From a virus: 64,000 nt of DNA. The notes beneath the pieces are model-generated. The model did no database searches. It was not told where the DNA came from and worked only from the letters and a program-made list of their open reading frames with translations. The DNA is taken from positions 62,001 to 126,000 of the IMG/VR virus record IMGVR_UViG_3300042868_003730. One strand, 5' to 3'. This document shows, piece by piece, positions 1 through 6,943 of this stretch. Both the position numbers and the translations under genes were made by a program. Position 1 is the first letter of the stretch, and each line of letters opens with the position of its first letter.

Positions 1-267
1 AAATGGGGCATCCTACACTTTCCAGTTACTAGTGAAGTTATGGGGTGGTTAAATGATCCCGACAATGAAGCAAGAAATTTGTTGACCATGGCTGCTAGAA
101 CTCTGACAGTTAGTCAGGTTTATTTTGACTATAAATCGAACAATTTTTCATATACAACGAAAACCTTTTCTGACGCTGACTTCAAATTCCATTCTCCGTC
201 AAGTACACCAAACCCAGTGGGAAACAGAATTGGCATGAAAATGATCAAATCGCCGAAGAAAGAATAA
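1..267 (+). CDS. 3' end of an unidentified protein (cut by window edge)
   Basis: The reading frame is already open at base 1 and runs to a TAA at 265-267, so the true start lies outside the window; the ATG at 40 is internal to this frame. The visible 88 residues are soluble, with a PDNEARNLL helix-like segment, a Tyr/Phe/Thr-rich stretch (VYFDYKSNNFSYTTKTF) and a basic C-terminus ending SPKKE. There is no membrane segment and no catalytic motif I recognise. A promoter follows the stop codon immediately, so this gene ends the preceding transcription unit. I do not recognise the family. Confidence 0.6.
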   Translation, partial: KWGILHFPVTSEVMGWLNDPDNEARNLLTMAARTLTVSQVYFDYKSNNFSYTTKTFSDADFKFHSPSSTPNPVGNRIGMKMIKSPKKE

Positions 268-296
268 TTTACTTTTATTCAATTTCGCGGTATAAT
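268..296 (+). promoter_or_regulatory. sigma70-like promoter P1
   Basis: The -35-like TTTACT (268-273), a 17-base spacer and a perfect -10 TATAAT (291-296) preceded by GG. It lies directly after a stop codon and about 30 bases before the next start. The sequence is repeated with one mismatch through the promoter at 695-723. Likely read by the host RNA polymerase early or mid infection. Confidence 0.75.
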
Positions 297-325
297 AACT
301 TATTGAAGTTTGAAGGAGAAATGAA

Positions 326-439
326 ATGTCCCGTCGCCAATATTGCATGGATCTTATTATTGCTCTTAACCAAGCCAAGGCAGCTGGCGATTTCGTCCGA
401 GCTGACTACCTTCAACTTTGCATCAATGAGTTGACCTAA
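326..439 (+). CDS. 37-residue small protein
   Basis: A short gene of 37 codons starting MSRRQYCMDL and ending CINELT. The start at 326 is chosen because the Shine-Dalgarno AAGGAG (313-318) sits 7 bases upstream. The ATG at 321 opens a different frame and would be only 2 bases from the same site. It ends with TAA overlapping the next ATG (TAATG at 437-441), the junction style used throughout this region, which argues that it is translated. The motif AGDFVRADYLQLC resembles the tails of other small T4-like phage proteins. Function unknown; probably an early-expressed accessory protein. Confidence 0.6.
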   Translation: MSRRQYCMDLIIALNQAKAAGDFVRADYLQLCINELT

Positions 440-693
440 TGTGGGATAATAAAAAACCACTCAAGGTATTTGGTGTGACTCCCTTGGAGTACCAAATCCT
501 CACTGTTCTGTACACCATGGATACTGAGGAAGAAATTGAGATCTTCAAGAACAATTTCACTGAACCAGAAAACCGACTCCTCGTAGATCAACTAAAAGTA
601 GAACTGATCCTCGCTGCGCAGGAAGCATCCTGTCCTGAGATCACCGATGAATACGTTTCGCATATCCTCACTAAGTACAGACTTCCGGTATAG
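439..693 (+). CDS. 84-residue hypothetical protein
   Basis: A small soluble acidic protein, translationally coupled to the upstream 37-residue gene by a one-base TAATG overlap. The middle is rich in Glu (DTEEEIEIF) and predicted helical, and the C-terminus reads ITDEYVSHILTKY. There is no Cys pair, membrane span or enzyme motif. It shares the P1 promoter with its neighbour. I do not recognise it; the position suggests a small early or middle-expressed phage gene. Confidence 0.6.
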   Translation: MWDNKKPLKVFGVTPLEYQILTVLYTMDTEEEIEIFKNNFTEPENRLLVDQLKVELILAAQEASCPEITDEYVSHILTKYRLPV

Positions 694-694
694 G

Positions 695-723
695 TTTACT
701 TTTATTCAATTTCGAGGTATAAT
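695..723 (+). promoter_or_regulatory. sigma70-like promoter P2 (copy of P1)
   Basis: TTTACT (695-700), 17-base spacer, TATAAT (718-723), followed by AACTTAT. It matches P1 over about 34 bases with a single C/A difference in the spacer, so the pair is a duplicated promoter cassette. It drives the gene cluster starting at 751, whose start has an AAGGAAAG ribosome site. Confidence 0.75.
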
Positions 724-750
724 AACTTATCGAATTGAAAAGGAAAGAAA

Positions 751-1053
751 ATGTTTTACGAAGAGATGACCAAAGCCGAAGAACTCCACGGTATCTGGAG
801 CGACTTCCATAAGGATTATTATGGCTTCCGCCCACGTGGCTATTCTGCTGAACAGTTGCAAGATGAAGCCTGGCTGCAGGAACGCATTGACGAAATCCAT
901 GCGAGCATTGATCGTCAAAAGGAAACTTTCGCTGGTCGTGAGAATCTCCGCGAACAGGGTTGGTATATCGAAGAAACAGATCCGGTCTATATCCAGAAAG
1001 CCAAGTGGCTGCAGGAAGAACGCGACCGTGAAGAAGCTGAATGGATGAAGTAA
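751..1053 (+). CDS. 100-residue charged hypothetical protein
   Basis: First gene behind promoter P2, with AAGGAAAG about 6 bases before the ATG. The protein is very rich in Glu, Trp, Tyr and Arg (for example EETDPVYIQKAKWLQEER) and should be almost entirely alpha-helical. There is no membrane segment. The stop codon at 1051-1053 overlaps the next ATG as TAATG, so the following gene is probably translationally coupled. I recognise no functional family. Confidence 0.7.
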   Translation: MFYEEMTKAEELHGIWSDFHKDYYGFRPRGYSAEQLQDEAWLQERIDEIHASIDRQKETFAGRENLREQGWYIEETDPVYIQKAKWLQEERDREEAEWMK

Positions 1054-1238
1054 TGGCAACAGAAAGTAAAGAATACCAACAAGGCTATATGGATGGTCTT
1101 GATGGACTTCCATATAAGAATCGTTATCCCGCAGATAGTGTTCAGGGACGAGCATTCCACGCTGGGTGGTTTGCTGGTAATCTAGTTAACAATCGCCGAC
1201 AGTCTGGCGTTCTTCCAGGTGGAAATTTGAATGGCTGA
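1053..1238 (+). CDS. 61-residue hypothetical protein
   Basis: I chose ATG 1053, which forms a TAATG overlap with the upstream stop, over the in-frame ATG at 1041 that would overlap more. The protein begins MATESKEYQQGYMDGLDG and contains AFHAGWFAGN. This Gly/Tyr/Trp pattern (YxxGYxDGLxGxP ... GxFHAGW) recurs in many small phage proteins of unknown role. It overlaps the next gene by 8 bases. Confidence 0.6.
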   Translation: MATESKEYQQGYMDGLDGLPYKNRYPADSVQGRAFHAGWFAGNLVNNRRQSGVLPGGNLNG

Positions 1239-1641
1239 TATTATTTGTAATCGGATTCGCACCCCAGATGGTACGATCATTGAAAGCAAGAATCGTCATG
1301 ATTATGTATCTCACAAAGATGCCAATGGTCATACCTACGCAGTTGATGGTGGTAAGGATTACCTAAAGCGATCATCTTCAATTGATGCTCCACCAGCTGA
1401 GGAACTCTCTGTGTACTCAGACGATGAGCACTCAGTTATCCGTGAGGTAATGTCCTGGGGAACCTACGGAAAGGAAGGTAAAGATCCGTTCCATTATGTG
1501 CCTCTGAAGGATATGACCTCGGAACATATCCTTGCTTGTCTGAAGAATGTTCCGAATATGCACCCGTCATATAGGGATTCCTTCAAGAGAGAATTGGAAT
1601 TTCGTTTGAATCTACCAGAGATTGACATTACTTTTAATTGA
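1231..1641 (+). CDS. 136-residue phage hypothetical protein
   Basis: The N-terminal 50 residues carry TPDGTIIESKNRHDYVSH and YAVDGGKDYLKR, resembling a small phage domain (of the DUF7695 sort) in which IESxHxHDF and VDGGxDYLRR are conserved. The Cys pairs usual in that domain are missing here. The C-terminal half (HILACLKNVPNMHPSYRDSF) resembles another recurrent phage helical segment, so the gene may be a two-module fusion. It is in the P2 operon and ends just before promoter P3. The family link is from memory and unverified. Confidence 0.65.
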   Translation: MADIICNRIRTPDGTIIESKNRHDYVSHKDANGHTYAVDGGKDYLKRSSSIDAPPAEELSVYSDDEHSVIREVMSWGTYGKEGKDPFHYVPLKDMTSEHILACLKNVPNMHPSYRDSFKRELEFRLNLPEIDITFN

Positions 1642-1655
1642 TTATCAGGTATAAT
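1627..1655 (+). promoter_or_regulatory. sigma70-like promoter P3
   Basis: ATTACT (1627-1632), 17-base spacer, TATAAT (1650-1655) preceded by GG as in P1 and P2. The -35 lies in the end of the upstream gene. The next ATG (1661) begins only 5 bases after the -10, so a transcript from here would start at about that codon. Confidence 0.65.
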
Positions 1656-1660
1656 ATACT

Positions 1661-1993
1661 ATGGATAAGGTTTACAACGAAGAAGGTAAGGTCGCGGTTC
1701 TCTACTCGCCAGGGTATGGGGCTGGTTGGTCTACTTGGGCGCACGATGATTCAGTTCGTCTGAAGGCTCTATTTGATCCCGAAGTGGTTCAGTGGGTTCT
1801 GGATGGAAAGCCAGAAGGAAAGTTCACTGATGATGACTACTTTGACCAGAAGTATGGTGGATATATCTACACTGGAGGTATGTACGACTTGGTAATTGAA
1901 TGGGTAACTCCTGGTACAAAGTTTCGCATCCGTGAACAAGATGGTAATGAGTGGCTGGAATTTATTGATAACATTGAATGGATTTATGCTTAA
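1661..1993 (+). CDS. 110-residue SPGYGAGWSTW-type phage protein
   Basis: The N-terminus reads KVAVLYSPGYGAGWSTWAH followed by a FDPEVVQWVLDGK helix and a C-terminal WIYA. This pattern, a Gly-rich loop followed by DPxVVxWV, is typical of a small conserved hypothetical family in T4-like phages, function unknown. No ribosome site precedes the ATG, which lies 5 bases after the P3 -10 box. Translation may therefore be leaderless from P3, or may use read-through transcripts. It is followed after one base by the next start. Confidence 0.7.
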   Translation: MDKVYNEEGKVAVLYSPGYGAGWSTWAHDDSVRLKALFDPEVVQWVLDGKPEGKFTDDDYFDQKYGGYIYTGGMYDLVIEWVTPGTKFRIREQDGNEWLEFIDNIEWIYA

Positions 1994-1994
1994 T

Positions 1995-2255
1995 ATGAAT
2001 GACACAAACCGACTTGAACAAGATATTCTCAATTATTGCAAAGAACGCAATATGGAGAAGGTCGATGTTATCCGAGCTGATCTTATTCAGCAGCGATCGA
2101 AACTTGACTTCTTTATGAGCAAGTTCATTGACAAGTATGGCTCTAAGTTGGATGAGAAGCGCAATGACTCATACAACCGATTCTACACTGACAAGAGCAA
2201 TGAATATTCCGGTATTAATCGTCTACTTCGAGTAATTGATGCATACAGCAAATAA
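1995..2255 (+). CDS. 86-residue helical hypothetical protein
   Basis: ATG 1995 follows the previous stop (1991-1993) by one base; the in-frame ATG at 1986 would overlap it. The protein (MNDTNRLEQDILNYCKERN...) is highly charged and probably two long helices, with the pattern VDVIRADLIQQRSKLDFF and a Tyr-rich segment YNRFYTDKSNEYSGINR. It sits directly before gp33 and gp59, overlapping gp33 by 17 bases, so it is likely co-expressed with replication/late-control genes. No function can be assigned. Confidence 0.6.
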   Translation: MNDTNRLEQDILNYCKERNMEKVDVIRADLIQQRSKLDFFMSKFIDKYGSKLDEKRNDSYNRFYTDKSNEYSGINRLLRVIDAYSK

Positions 2256-2538
2256 TTTTTCAATCTTTGATCAGGAAATGCTGTTGAATATTGATATCGA
2301 TAGCGCAAGTAATTTCCTGTTCCGTAACTCCTCGGAGTTCAGTCAATTCGTGGAACTAACCTCGATTCGTGAGGGACGTAGTTGTACTAGTATTATTCTT
2401 GCCTACTGTGAGGATAAGGATCTAGACCCCGAAGACATCTCTAAATTGATATCAAAGCCACTTCGTGAGAAGTTGATGATCGAGATGCAAGAGGATGGCT
2501 TGTTACCACGGAGCACTGCTACTTTAGAATTTGAATGA
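2239..2538 (+). CDS. gp33: gp33-like late-transcription coactivator
   Basis: A 99-residue protein; T4 gp33 is 112. The start ATG 2239 is preferred over the TTG at 2236. The C-terminal half (SCTSIILAYCEDKDL..DISKLISKPL..KLMIEMQEDGLLP) aligns by eye with the helical region of T4 gp33 (a YLEAT..FLEENSIP segment, then an I.EKIQSEA.DENLLRPS segment). In T4, gp33 binds the RNA polymerase beta-flap and links the sliding clamp to gp55-driven late transcription. The order gp33, gp59, gp32 supports the call. It would act on the CTAAATA late promoters of this window. It overlaps gp59 by ATGA. Confidence 0.75.
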   Translation: MHTANNFSIFDQEMLLNIDIDSASNFLFRNSSEFSQFVELTSIREGRSCTSIILAYCEDKDLDPEDISKLISKPLREKLMIEMQEDGLLPRSTATLEFE

Positions 2539-3095
2539 TGGATGCGTTTCAAGTATACAAGTTATACCAGGCTGTCAGGTTACACTTCTCTAATGAGAAG
2601 TATGACATTATTGTACACCGTGGTAAAATGAAACATTGTTCAGAATCGGCATTCTATGAGAAGCCAGGAAGTAGGAAGTTCCATTTCTTATCTAAGCAAT
2701 TGGCTGACCCACAACAGGCAGTACAGTTCTTCATTTCCTGCTTCGCATATGATGCAGATGTATTTGATTCAACGTCAGCTGACGCAGCATTCTTTCTTTG
2801 GAAGAAGAATAAAGAAATGCTAACTCAGTTGATTCTTGATGATATTGAGCAGATTGGTGATATTACTTCTGCCTTATCTGGCGATCCCTGCAAACTACAA
2901 CAATTGGTTGCTGGTGGTCATGTTAATATCGAAACTGCAGTTGCCTTAAATAAGTTTCTGAATTATTCTTCCTCTTGGAAAAATAATTTTGCATATAAGG
3001 GATTAGCAGGTAAAATTGAAAAGTTAAATGCTTTCGTTAAATTCAATGAGTCAAAAGTAAATGAAGTTCTCCAACATGAACAACAATTCGCGTAA
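2535..3095 (+). CDS. gp59: gp59 helicase loader
   Basis: 186 residues; T4 gp59 is 217. The N-terminus has the family pattern VYKLYQAVRLHF..EKYDIIVHRGKMK followed by SAFYEKPGSRKFHFLSKQL, equivalent to T4's VYKLY..IKQH..GKYDVIKY and KRRDKYFFQKLSEK. The later ADAAFFLWKKNKEMLTQLILDDI and LNKFLNY segments also fit. gp59 loads the replicative helicase gp41 onto gp32-coated forks and controls recombination-dependent replication. Two start codons are adjacent (2535 and 2538); both give ATGA/TGATG coupling to gp33. Confidence 0.85.
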   Translation: MMDAFQVYKLYQAVRLHFSNEKYDIIVHRGKMKHCSESAFYEKPGSRKFHFLSKQLADPQQAVQFFISCFAYDADVFDSTSADAAFFLWKKNKEMLTQLILDDIEQIGDITSALSGDPCKLQQLVAGGHVNIETAVALNKFLNYSSSWKNNFAYKGLAGKIEKLNAFVKFNESKVNEVLQHEQQFA

Positions 3096-3270
3096 CAAGT
3101 TCCAAAAATATGAATCTGCTTTCGATAGGAAAGCAAAGAAGGCTGAACAACTTCGGTTTCGAAACACTCGCGAAAGAATGGAACTAAATAGCAGGTCAGA
3201 AGATGATTACGATCCATATTTTGTAATTGGACACGATGATATCGATGATGAGAAAGAGAATCTGGAGTAA
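3061..3270 (+). CDS. small basic/acidic hypothetical protein between gp59 and gp32
   Basis: A 69-residue protein that overlaps the gp59 end; the in-frame ATG at 3076 is an equally possible start, and neither has a clear ribosome site. The N-terminal two thirds are rich in Asn, Lys and Arg (YESAFDRKAKKAEQLRFRN) and the C-terminus is strongly acidic (HDDIDDEKENLE). It is probably disordered or helical. Its place between gp59 and gp32 suggests co-transcription with the replication genes. No family recognised. Confidence 0.5.
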   Translation: MKFSNMNNNSRNKFQKYESAFDRKAKKAEQLRFRNTRERMELNSRSEDDYDPYFVIGHDDIDDEKENLE

Positions 3271-3300
3271 ATCTCCATTAACCACAGGGGTAAATCCCCT
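3263..3300 (+). promoter_or_regulatory. two matched hairpins upstream of gp32
   Basis: Two small stem-loops in the 50-base gp32 leader share the loop TAAAT: TGGAG/CTCCA around 3268-3272, and AGGGG/CCCCT around 3291-3295. The first spans the upstream stop codon. They are followed by AAAGGAAAGAGG, the ribosome site. T4 gp32 represses its own translation through a structured leader, so these are candidates for an operator, or simply for transcript-stability elements. Confidence 0.45.
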
Positions 3301-3320
3301 TCAAAAGGAAAGAGGACACT

Positions 3321-4232
3321 ATGTCTATTAGTATTGCAGATCTACGTAAGGCTCGGTCAACTGATTTTGGTGCTATCTCCAAGGCACTTACAAAAACGAC
3401 TGAGGGTAAGTCTGATGATGGCGACTTCTTCAAACTGGAGAAAGACAAGGCTGGCAATGCCTCGGCTGTTATTCGTTTCTTGCCAAAGCACCCAGATGAT
3501 GAACTTCCTTGGGTGACTGTCTATAATCATGCCTTCCAAGGTCCATCGGGTCGCTGGTTCATTGAGAACAGTCGGACGACTATCAATGATGCCGATCCTA
3601 TCTCTGAAGCCAATCGTGCTCTCTGGGCAACGGGTAGTGAAAAGGACAAGGATCTTGCTCGCAAGCAAAAGCGCAAGACGAACTATATTACCAATGTTCT
3701 GGTTATCAGTGATCCAAAGAATCCTGATAACGAAGGCAAGGTAATGCGTTTCAAGTTCGGCAAGAAAATCTTTGAGAAGATCATGGATAAGGCGAAGCCG
3801 ACGTTTGAAGATGAGAAGCCAGTGAATGTGTTTGATGCATTCGAAGGTGCAGAGTTCAAACTTCGTATGCGTCAGGTTGATGGCTATCCAAACTATGATA
3901 CCTCTATCTTCAGCGAACCAAAGCCTATCGCTGAGTCAGATGAGGAAATCGTAGCAGTTGTCAATCAGATGAAGAGCCTGAAGGAGTTCGTTGATCCGAA
4001 GAACTTCAAGAGCTACGATGAACTGAAGCGTAAGTTCGAGTCCGTTATGTCAGGCAGTGTTGCTTCTAGTGCGAAAGCCGAAGCAGTTGCTGAGCGTATG
4101 CGGGAAGAGCCAGCTCCAGTGGCACAGAAACCTGTTGGTAAGGTTGCTGAGGCAAAGTCAACTACCAAGCCAGCTTGGGAAGAGGATGATGACCAATCGG
4201 TAGAGGATTACTTTAAGAGCATCGCTAACTAA
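3321..4232 (+). CDS. gp32: gp32 single-stranded DNA-binding protein
   Basis: 303 residues (T4: 301). Recognisable elements are the N-terminal basic arm, the OB-fold core with RFLPKHPDDELPWVTVYNHAF, WFIENSRTTI, RKQKRKTNYITNVLVISDP, ENEGKV-like DNEGKVMRFKFGKKI, and an acidic C-terminal tail (WEEDDDQSVEDYF) that in T4 contacts partner proteins. The protein has no cysteine at all, so the T4 zinc site (one His, three Cys) is absent; related marine T4-like phages also lack it. It coats ssDNA in replication, recombination and repair with gp59, UvsY and UvsW. Strong ribosome site and terminator flank it. Confidence 0.95.
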   Translation: MSISIADLRKARSTDFGAISKALTKTTEGKSDDGDFFKLEKDKAGNASAVIRFLPKHPDDELPWVTVYNHAFQGPSGRWFIENSRTTINDADPISEANRALWATGSEKDKDLARKQKRKTNYITNVLVISDPKNPDNEGKVMRFKFGKKIFEKIMDKAKPTFEDEKPVNVFDAFEGAEFKLRMRQVDGYPNYDTSIFSEPKPIAESDEEIVAVVNQMKSLKEFVDPKNFKSYDELKRKFESVMSGSVASSAKAEAVAERMREEPAPVAQKPVGKVAEAKSTTKPAWEEDDDQSVEDYFKSIAN

Positions 4233-4247
4233 AGTAGTTCATCCAAA

Positions 4248-4273
4248 AGAAAGGCAGCTTCGGCTGCCTTTTC
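4248..4273. terminator. bidirectional intrinsic terminator between gp32 and gp29
   Basis: A perfect 8-base stem AAGGCAGC (4251-4258), TTCG loop, GCTGCCTT (4263-4270). It is followed by TTTTCTT on the plus strand and by TTTCTTTT on the minus strand. It ends gp32 transcription and the converging minus-strand tail operon; gp29 stops at 4275. Confidence 0.85.
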
Positions 4274-4274
4274 T

Positions 4275-6053
4275 TCATCCAACCAAATAACGAGATAGTC
4301 TGTTATTGTATGAGACTTCTGGATTCCTGATCGGAGTTTTTACTGACCCAGAAGATCCTTTATTGTTATTGATAATAGTCGTCGGAGAATTATTCAAAAG
4401 AGTCGGAGCAGCTGGCTCTTCTTTCTTATTATTCATCGTCTGGAGATCGTCAGTACTCGCTGCTAATGCACCAGTCTGCGAAACTCTATTTGGCATCGAT
4501 GGTTTCTCAGCATCAGGACCAGCACCAAACAATGAAGCAATTCCCTTTGATGCAGTATCCTTACCAAGTAATCCGAAGGTAAGCCCAGAAGCCGCACTAC
4601 CAGCAGCGGAGGATAGTTTCTCACCAAGAGTTGCATCTCTGCCCTCGATGCCTAGATTTTCACCTGCCTCATTAAAGCCAGAGTATGCATCATAAGCAGC
4701 CATACCTGCCATTGCAAGTGGACCTGCCTTTCCAAGAGCACCCTTTAGGAATCCACCTGCTTTACCAAGACCACCAAGTGCTTTACTTGCCATTCCTGGT
4801 GCCTTCGCAGCACCACCAGCTATAGCCTTACCTGCGCCGAGGACTGGTGCAGCCAGTTTCGCTGCACCACCAAGTAATTTCCCACCAATTCCTGATAAGG
4901 CACCCATCAGCATTCCAGGAAGTCCTTTGAGCAAACTTCCGAAATTACCGAACATATCCATGATGGACTTCAACCATCCACCACCTTCTGCTTCTTTCTT
5001 CTTATCTTCTTTCGGGTCTTGAATCGAAGTAAGCATATTGTCTTTATTCTTAGACTCTAACTTATCTTCTTCTGAAGCAGTGCTTGCTCGAACGAGAGCA
5101 ACCAATTGATCAAGTTGTTTCTCATTAATCTCTGTCAGACTTCCAAGTGCACCTTCAAATACACCCTTTAGGTATTCTGGATCAGCTGTGTTTAATGCTT
5201 TCTTTTCTTCAGGCGATAGAACAGAGATCTCTGACTTAACACCCTCTGCAACTCCAGCAAGAAGATCCTCTGTTTTCTTGCTACCCATTGGCTTCTCGCC
5301 AGCTGAGAAATCAGTTGCTTCTTTCTTGAGATTCTGAGCAGAAACCAGTCTGGCGGTGTCTTCTTCTGAGAGACTACCACCGAATGACTTGGCTTCTTTC
5401 TGCTTTGCTTCTAACTCAGCGATTATTGGATCAGCCTTGGCGATATCTTTATATCTGCGTTCACCTTCAGCTGTAACTCTTTTCATCCCATCCGCATCAC
5501 CTGGTTTACCTCGTAGCTCTCTTCCCTTTTCAGTGAACTCACCGAAGTTAGCAATAAACTCAGCCTTCTTTGCTTTCTTTTCTTTTCTCTGAAGTATAGA
5601 ACCTAGAACAGCACCCTTCAGTGAACCATCATCTCGACCAATACCAGCCATTCCAGCCACACCCTCTAGGCTAAAAGCCTTCTTTACACTGGCAACTTTT
5701 CCTTGAACATATCCAGCAAGACCCTTCTTCTTTTCTTCCTGCTGCCTTTTGTAACCAAACTGCATTGTCTTGGTCAATTCAGAAACTGCTTTGAGTAGTT
5801 TCTTATCTACATCGATAGCATCCTGCTGGACGTCATTCGATTCTTCCATAAGTTTCGCAGAAGCGGAACTATTATCTCTCTCAACTGATGCTTTCGCGGA
5901 AGATGTTGACGACTGTACTGGCTGAGTAACTTCTGGTTGTTGAATAACTTCAGGTGCGGCTTGTTCCTCGGCATTTCTATTATAATTTGCCTGCACTACG
6001 CGCTGACTAAGTTTCATCTTAGTCGCTTTCGTTTTTTGTCTTACCTTAGCCAT
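4275..6053 (-). CDS. gp29: tape measure protein (gp29-like)
   Basis: 592 residues, almost exactly the 590 of T4 gp29, so the tail should be about T4 length. The N-terminus is basic then Gln/Ser-rich, residues ~70-350 are charged helix (many Lys/Glu), and residues ~370-480 are Gly/Ala/Leu-rich and hydrophobic, typical of a tape measure that threads through the tube and can reach membrane. The C-terminus is Asn/Ser-rich. It lies directly downstream of the gp26/gp51-like chaperone pair, the order universal for tape-measure genes. An AAGGG ribosome site lies inside the end of the frameshifted extension. The identity rests on size, composition and position rather than clear motifs. Confidence 0.75.
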   Translation of the reverse strand: MAKVRQKTKATKMKLSQRVVQANYNRNAEEQAAPEVIQQPEVTQPVQSSTSSAKASVERDNSSASAKLMEESNDVQQDAIDVDKKLLKAVSELTKTMQFGYKRQQEEKKKGLAGYVQGKVASVKKAFSLEGVAGMAGIGRDDGSLKGAVLGSILQRKEKKAKKAEFIANFGEFTEKGRELRGKPGDADGMKRVTAEGERRYKDIAKADPIIAELEAKQKEAKSFGGSLSEEDTARLVSAQNLKKEATDFSAGEKPMGSKKTEDLLAGVAEGVKSEISVLSPEEKKALNTADPEYLKGVFEGALGSLTEINEKQLDQLVALVRASTASEEDKLESKNKDNMLTSIQDPKEDKKKEAEGGGWLKSIMDMFGNFGSLLKGLPGMLMGALSGIGGKLLGGAAKLAAPVLGAGKAIAGGAAKAPGMASKALGGLGKAGGFLKGALGKAGPLAMAGMAAYDAYSGFNEAGENLGIEGRDATLGEKLSSAAGSAASGLTFGLLGKDTASKGIASLFGAGPDAEKPSMPNRVSQTGALAASTDDLQTMNNKKEEPAAPTLLNNSPTTIINNNKGSSGSVKTPIRNPEVSYNNRLSRYLVG

Positions 6054-6056
6054 ATG

Positions 6057-6236
6057 TTACCCTTGTTGTTTCTGAGACTTTTGTTTTTCTATTAGCGTGT
6101 TAAGCATCTGAATATAAATCTCTCGCTCATAAGGAAGCATATTGTCAATTTCAGTTAGTGAGTATTTGTGTATTTGCACTAACTGAAAGTTTGTGTCATA
6201 ATGATTGAATAGCGTCTCGTGGGAGAGATTTATTAA
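6057..6236 (-). CDS. gp51-like extension, reached by -1 frameshift from gp26
   Basis: On the minus strand, the -1 frame relative to gp26 is open from the slippery site to a TAA at 6059-6057, giving 59 residues and ending 3 bases before the gp29 start. It has no usable start codon near its 5' end (it opens LINLSHETLFNHY); the first ATG comes late. The end reads YSLTEIDNMLPYEREIYIQM, a pattern (LPxEREIY...ML) I associate with the gp51/tail-chaperone C-terminal segments of T4-like phages. The predicted fusion is 236 + 59 = 295 residues. This is the arrangement of lambda gpG/gpGT: chaperone, frameshifted chaperone, then tape measure. Whether it is truly translated is inference. Confidence 0.65.
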   Translation of the reverse strand, partial: LINLSHETLFNHYDTNFQLVQIHKYSLTEIDNMLPYEREIYIQMLNTLIEKQKSQKQQG

Positions 6237-6943
6237 AAAAAATTGTTCAGACCCTTTACGTGTTTATTATGTTCTACTTTACAAACTGGACAGGTATACT
6301 TTACTGCAATCCTAACAAGTGGCATTGTCTCGAAGAAATCCTCGAGCATCTTGTTCTGTTTGCTAGTCAAACTATCCATGAATGCTTTTAGTTCAGATTC
6401 AGTTTCTTCAGCAACATGGTATACGTCATCTTCGACATAAATAGTTTCCATCGCTGCCAAGACTGCTTTCTGCTTAGCATCTTCCTCAGTTGAATTCTGA
6501 ATCTCAATCAATTCATCCATTGTCGGATATTTCATCAGAACAGTGATTGTATCAGATAGTTTGACCTTATTGCTATGCTCTTCAGGAGTAAACACTTCAA
6601 CTGTTCGTAAGTCAATCTGGATCTTTGCTTTGGCTTCTGGATCCTCACAGGTATCACAGCGGAATACTAACTCGCTGAACTCACCAACGGACTTTGATCG
6701 AATAAAGGTAAACAGATACTCAAGATCGAAACTCGTCATATTCTCAACAAGTTCAGATGGCTCGATACAGTTCTCAACTACTTGTTTCAAAGTAGTCAAC
6801 ATCACTGCTAGGTCTTCTGACTCTTGAGCAGCTAACAGAGCACGTTCTTCTTTTACTCGGAATGGACGATACTTTGCTTTCTTCTTTGTTGATGGAATAG
6901 TAATCGGGTATAGTGGGGTTGGGTTAACTTCAGATAATCTCAT
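6233..6943 (-). CDS. gp26: gp26-like baseplate hub / tail assembly chaperone
   Basis: 236 residues (T4 gp26: 208). Family pattern at the N-terminus: LYPITIPSTKKKAKYRPFRVKEE, then ALLAAQESEDLAVMLTTLKQVV. Cys pairs at CDTC and CPVC suggest a zinc-bound fold like the T4 base-plate protein family (PF12322). It is needed for hub assembly and probably chaperones the tape measure. The ATG overlaps the gp16 stop (ATGA). The gene ends FF-stop on a T8 run that should allow a fraction of ribosomes to continue into the gp51-like frame. Confidence 0.8.
   Translation of the reverse strand: MRLSEVNPTPLYPITIPSTKKKAKYRPFRVKEERALLAAQESEDLAVMLTTLKQVVENCIEPSELVENMTSFDLEYLFTFIRSKSVGEFSELVFRCDTCEDPEAKAKIQIDLRTVEVFTPEEHSNKVKLSDTITVLMKYPTMDELIEIQNSTEEDAKQKAVLAAMETIYVEDDVYHVAEETESELKAFMDSLTSKQNKMLEDFFETMPLVRIAVKYTCPVCKVEHNKHVKGLNNFF
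6236..6257 (-). promoter_or_regulatory. programmed -1 frameshift signal
   Basis: Eight consecutive T on the minus strand (6242-6235) give the in-frame heptamer T TTT TTT (6242-6236), followed immediately by the gp26 stop codon TAA. An AAAGGG (6257-6252) lies 9 bases upstream, matching the Shine-Dalgarno-like stimulator spacing known from bacterial -1 sites such as dnaX. Confidence 0.65.

Noticed and set aside
321-434. Alternative small hydrophobic frame starting at ATG 321
   Set aside because: Its ATG is only 2 bases from the AAGGAG site and it breaks the TAATG coupling to the next gene; the 326 frame has correct spacing and coupling.
727-1155. 142-codon minus-strand frame
   Set aside because: Opposite to two coupled genes behind promoter P2; no ribosome site, and hydrophobic content is explained by the antisense of charged codons.
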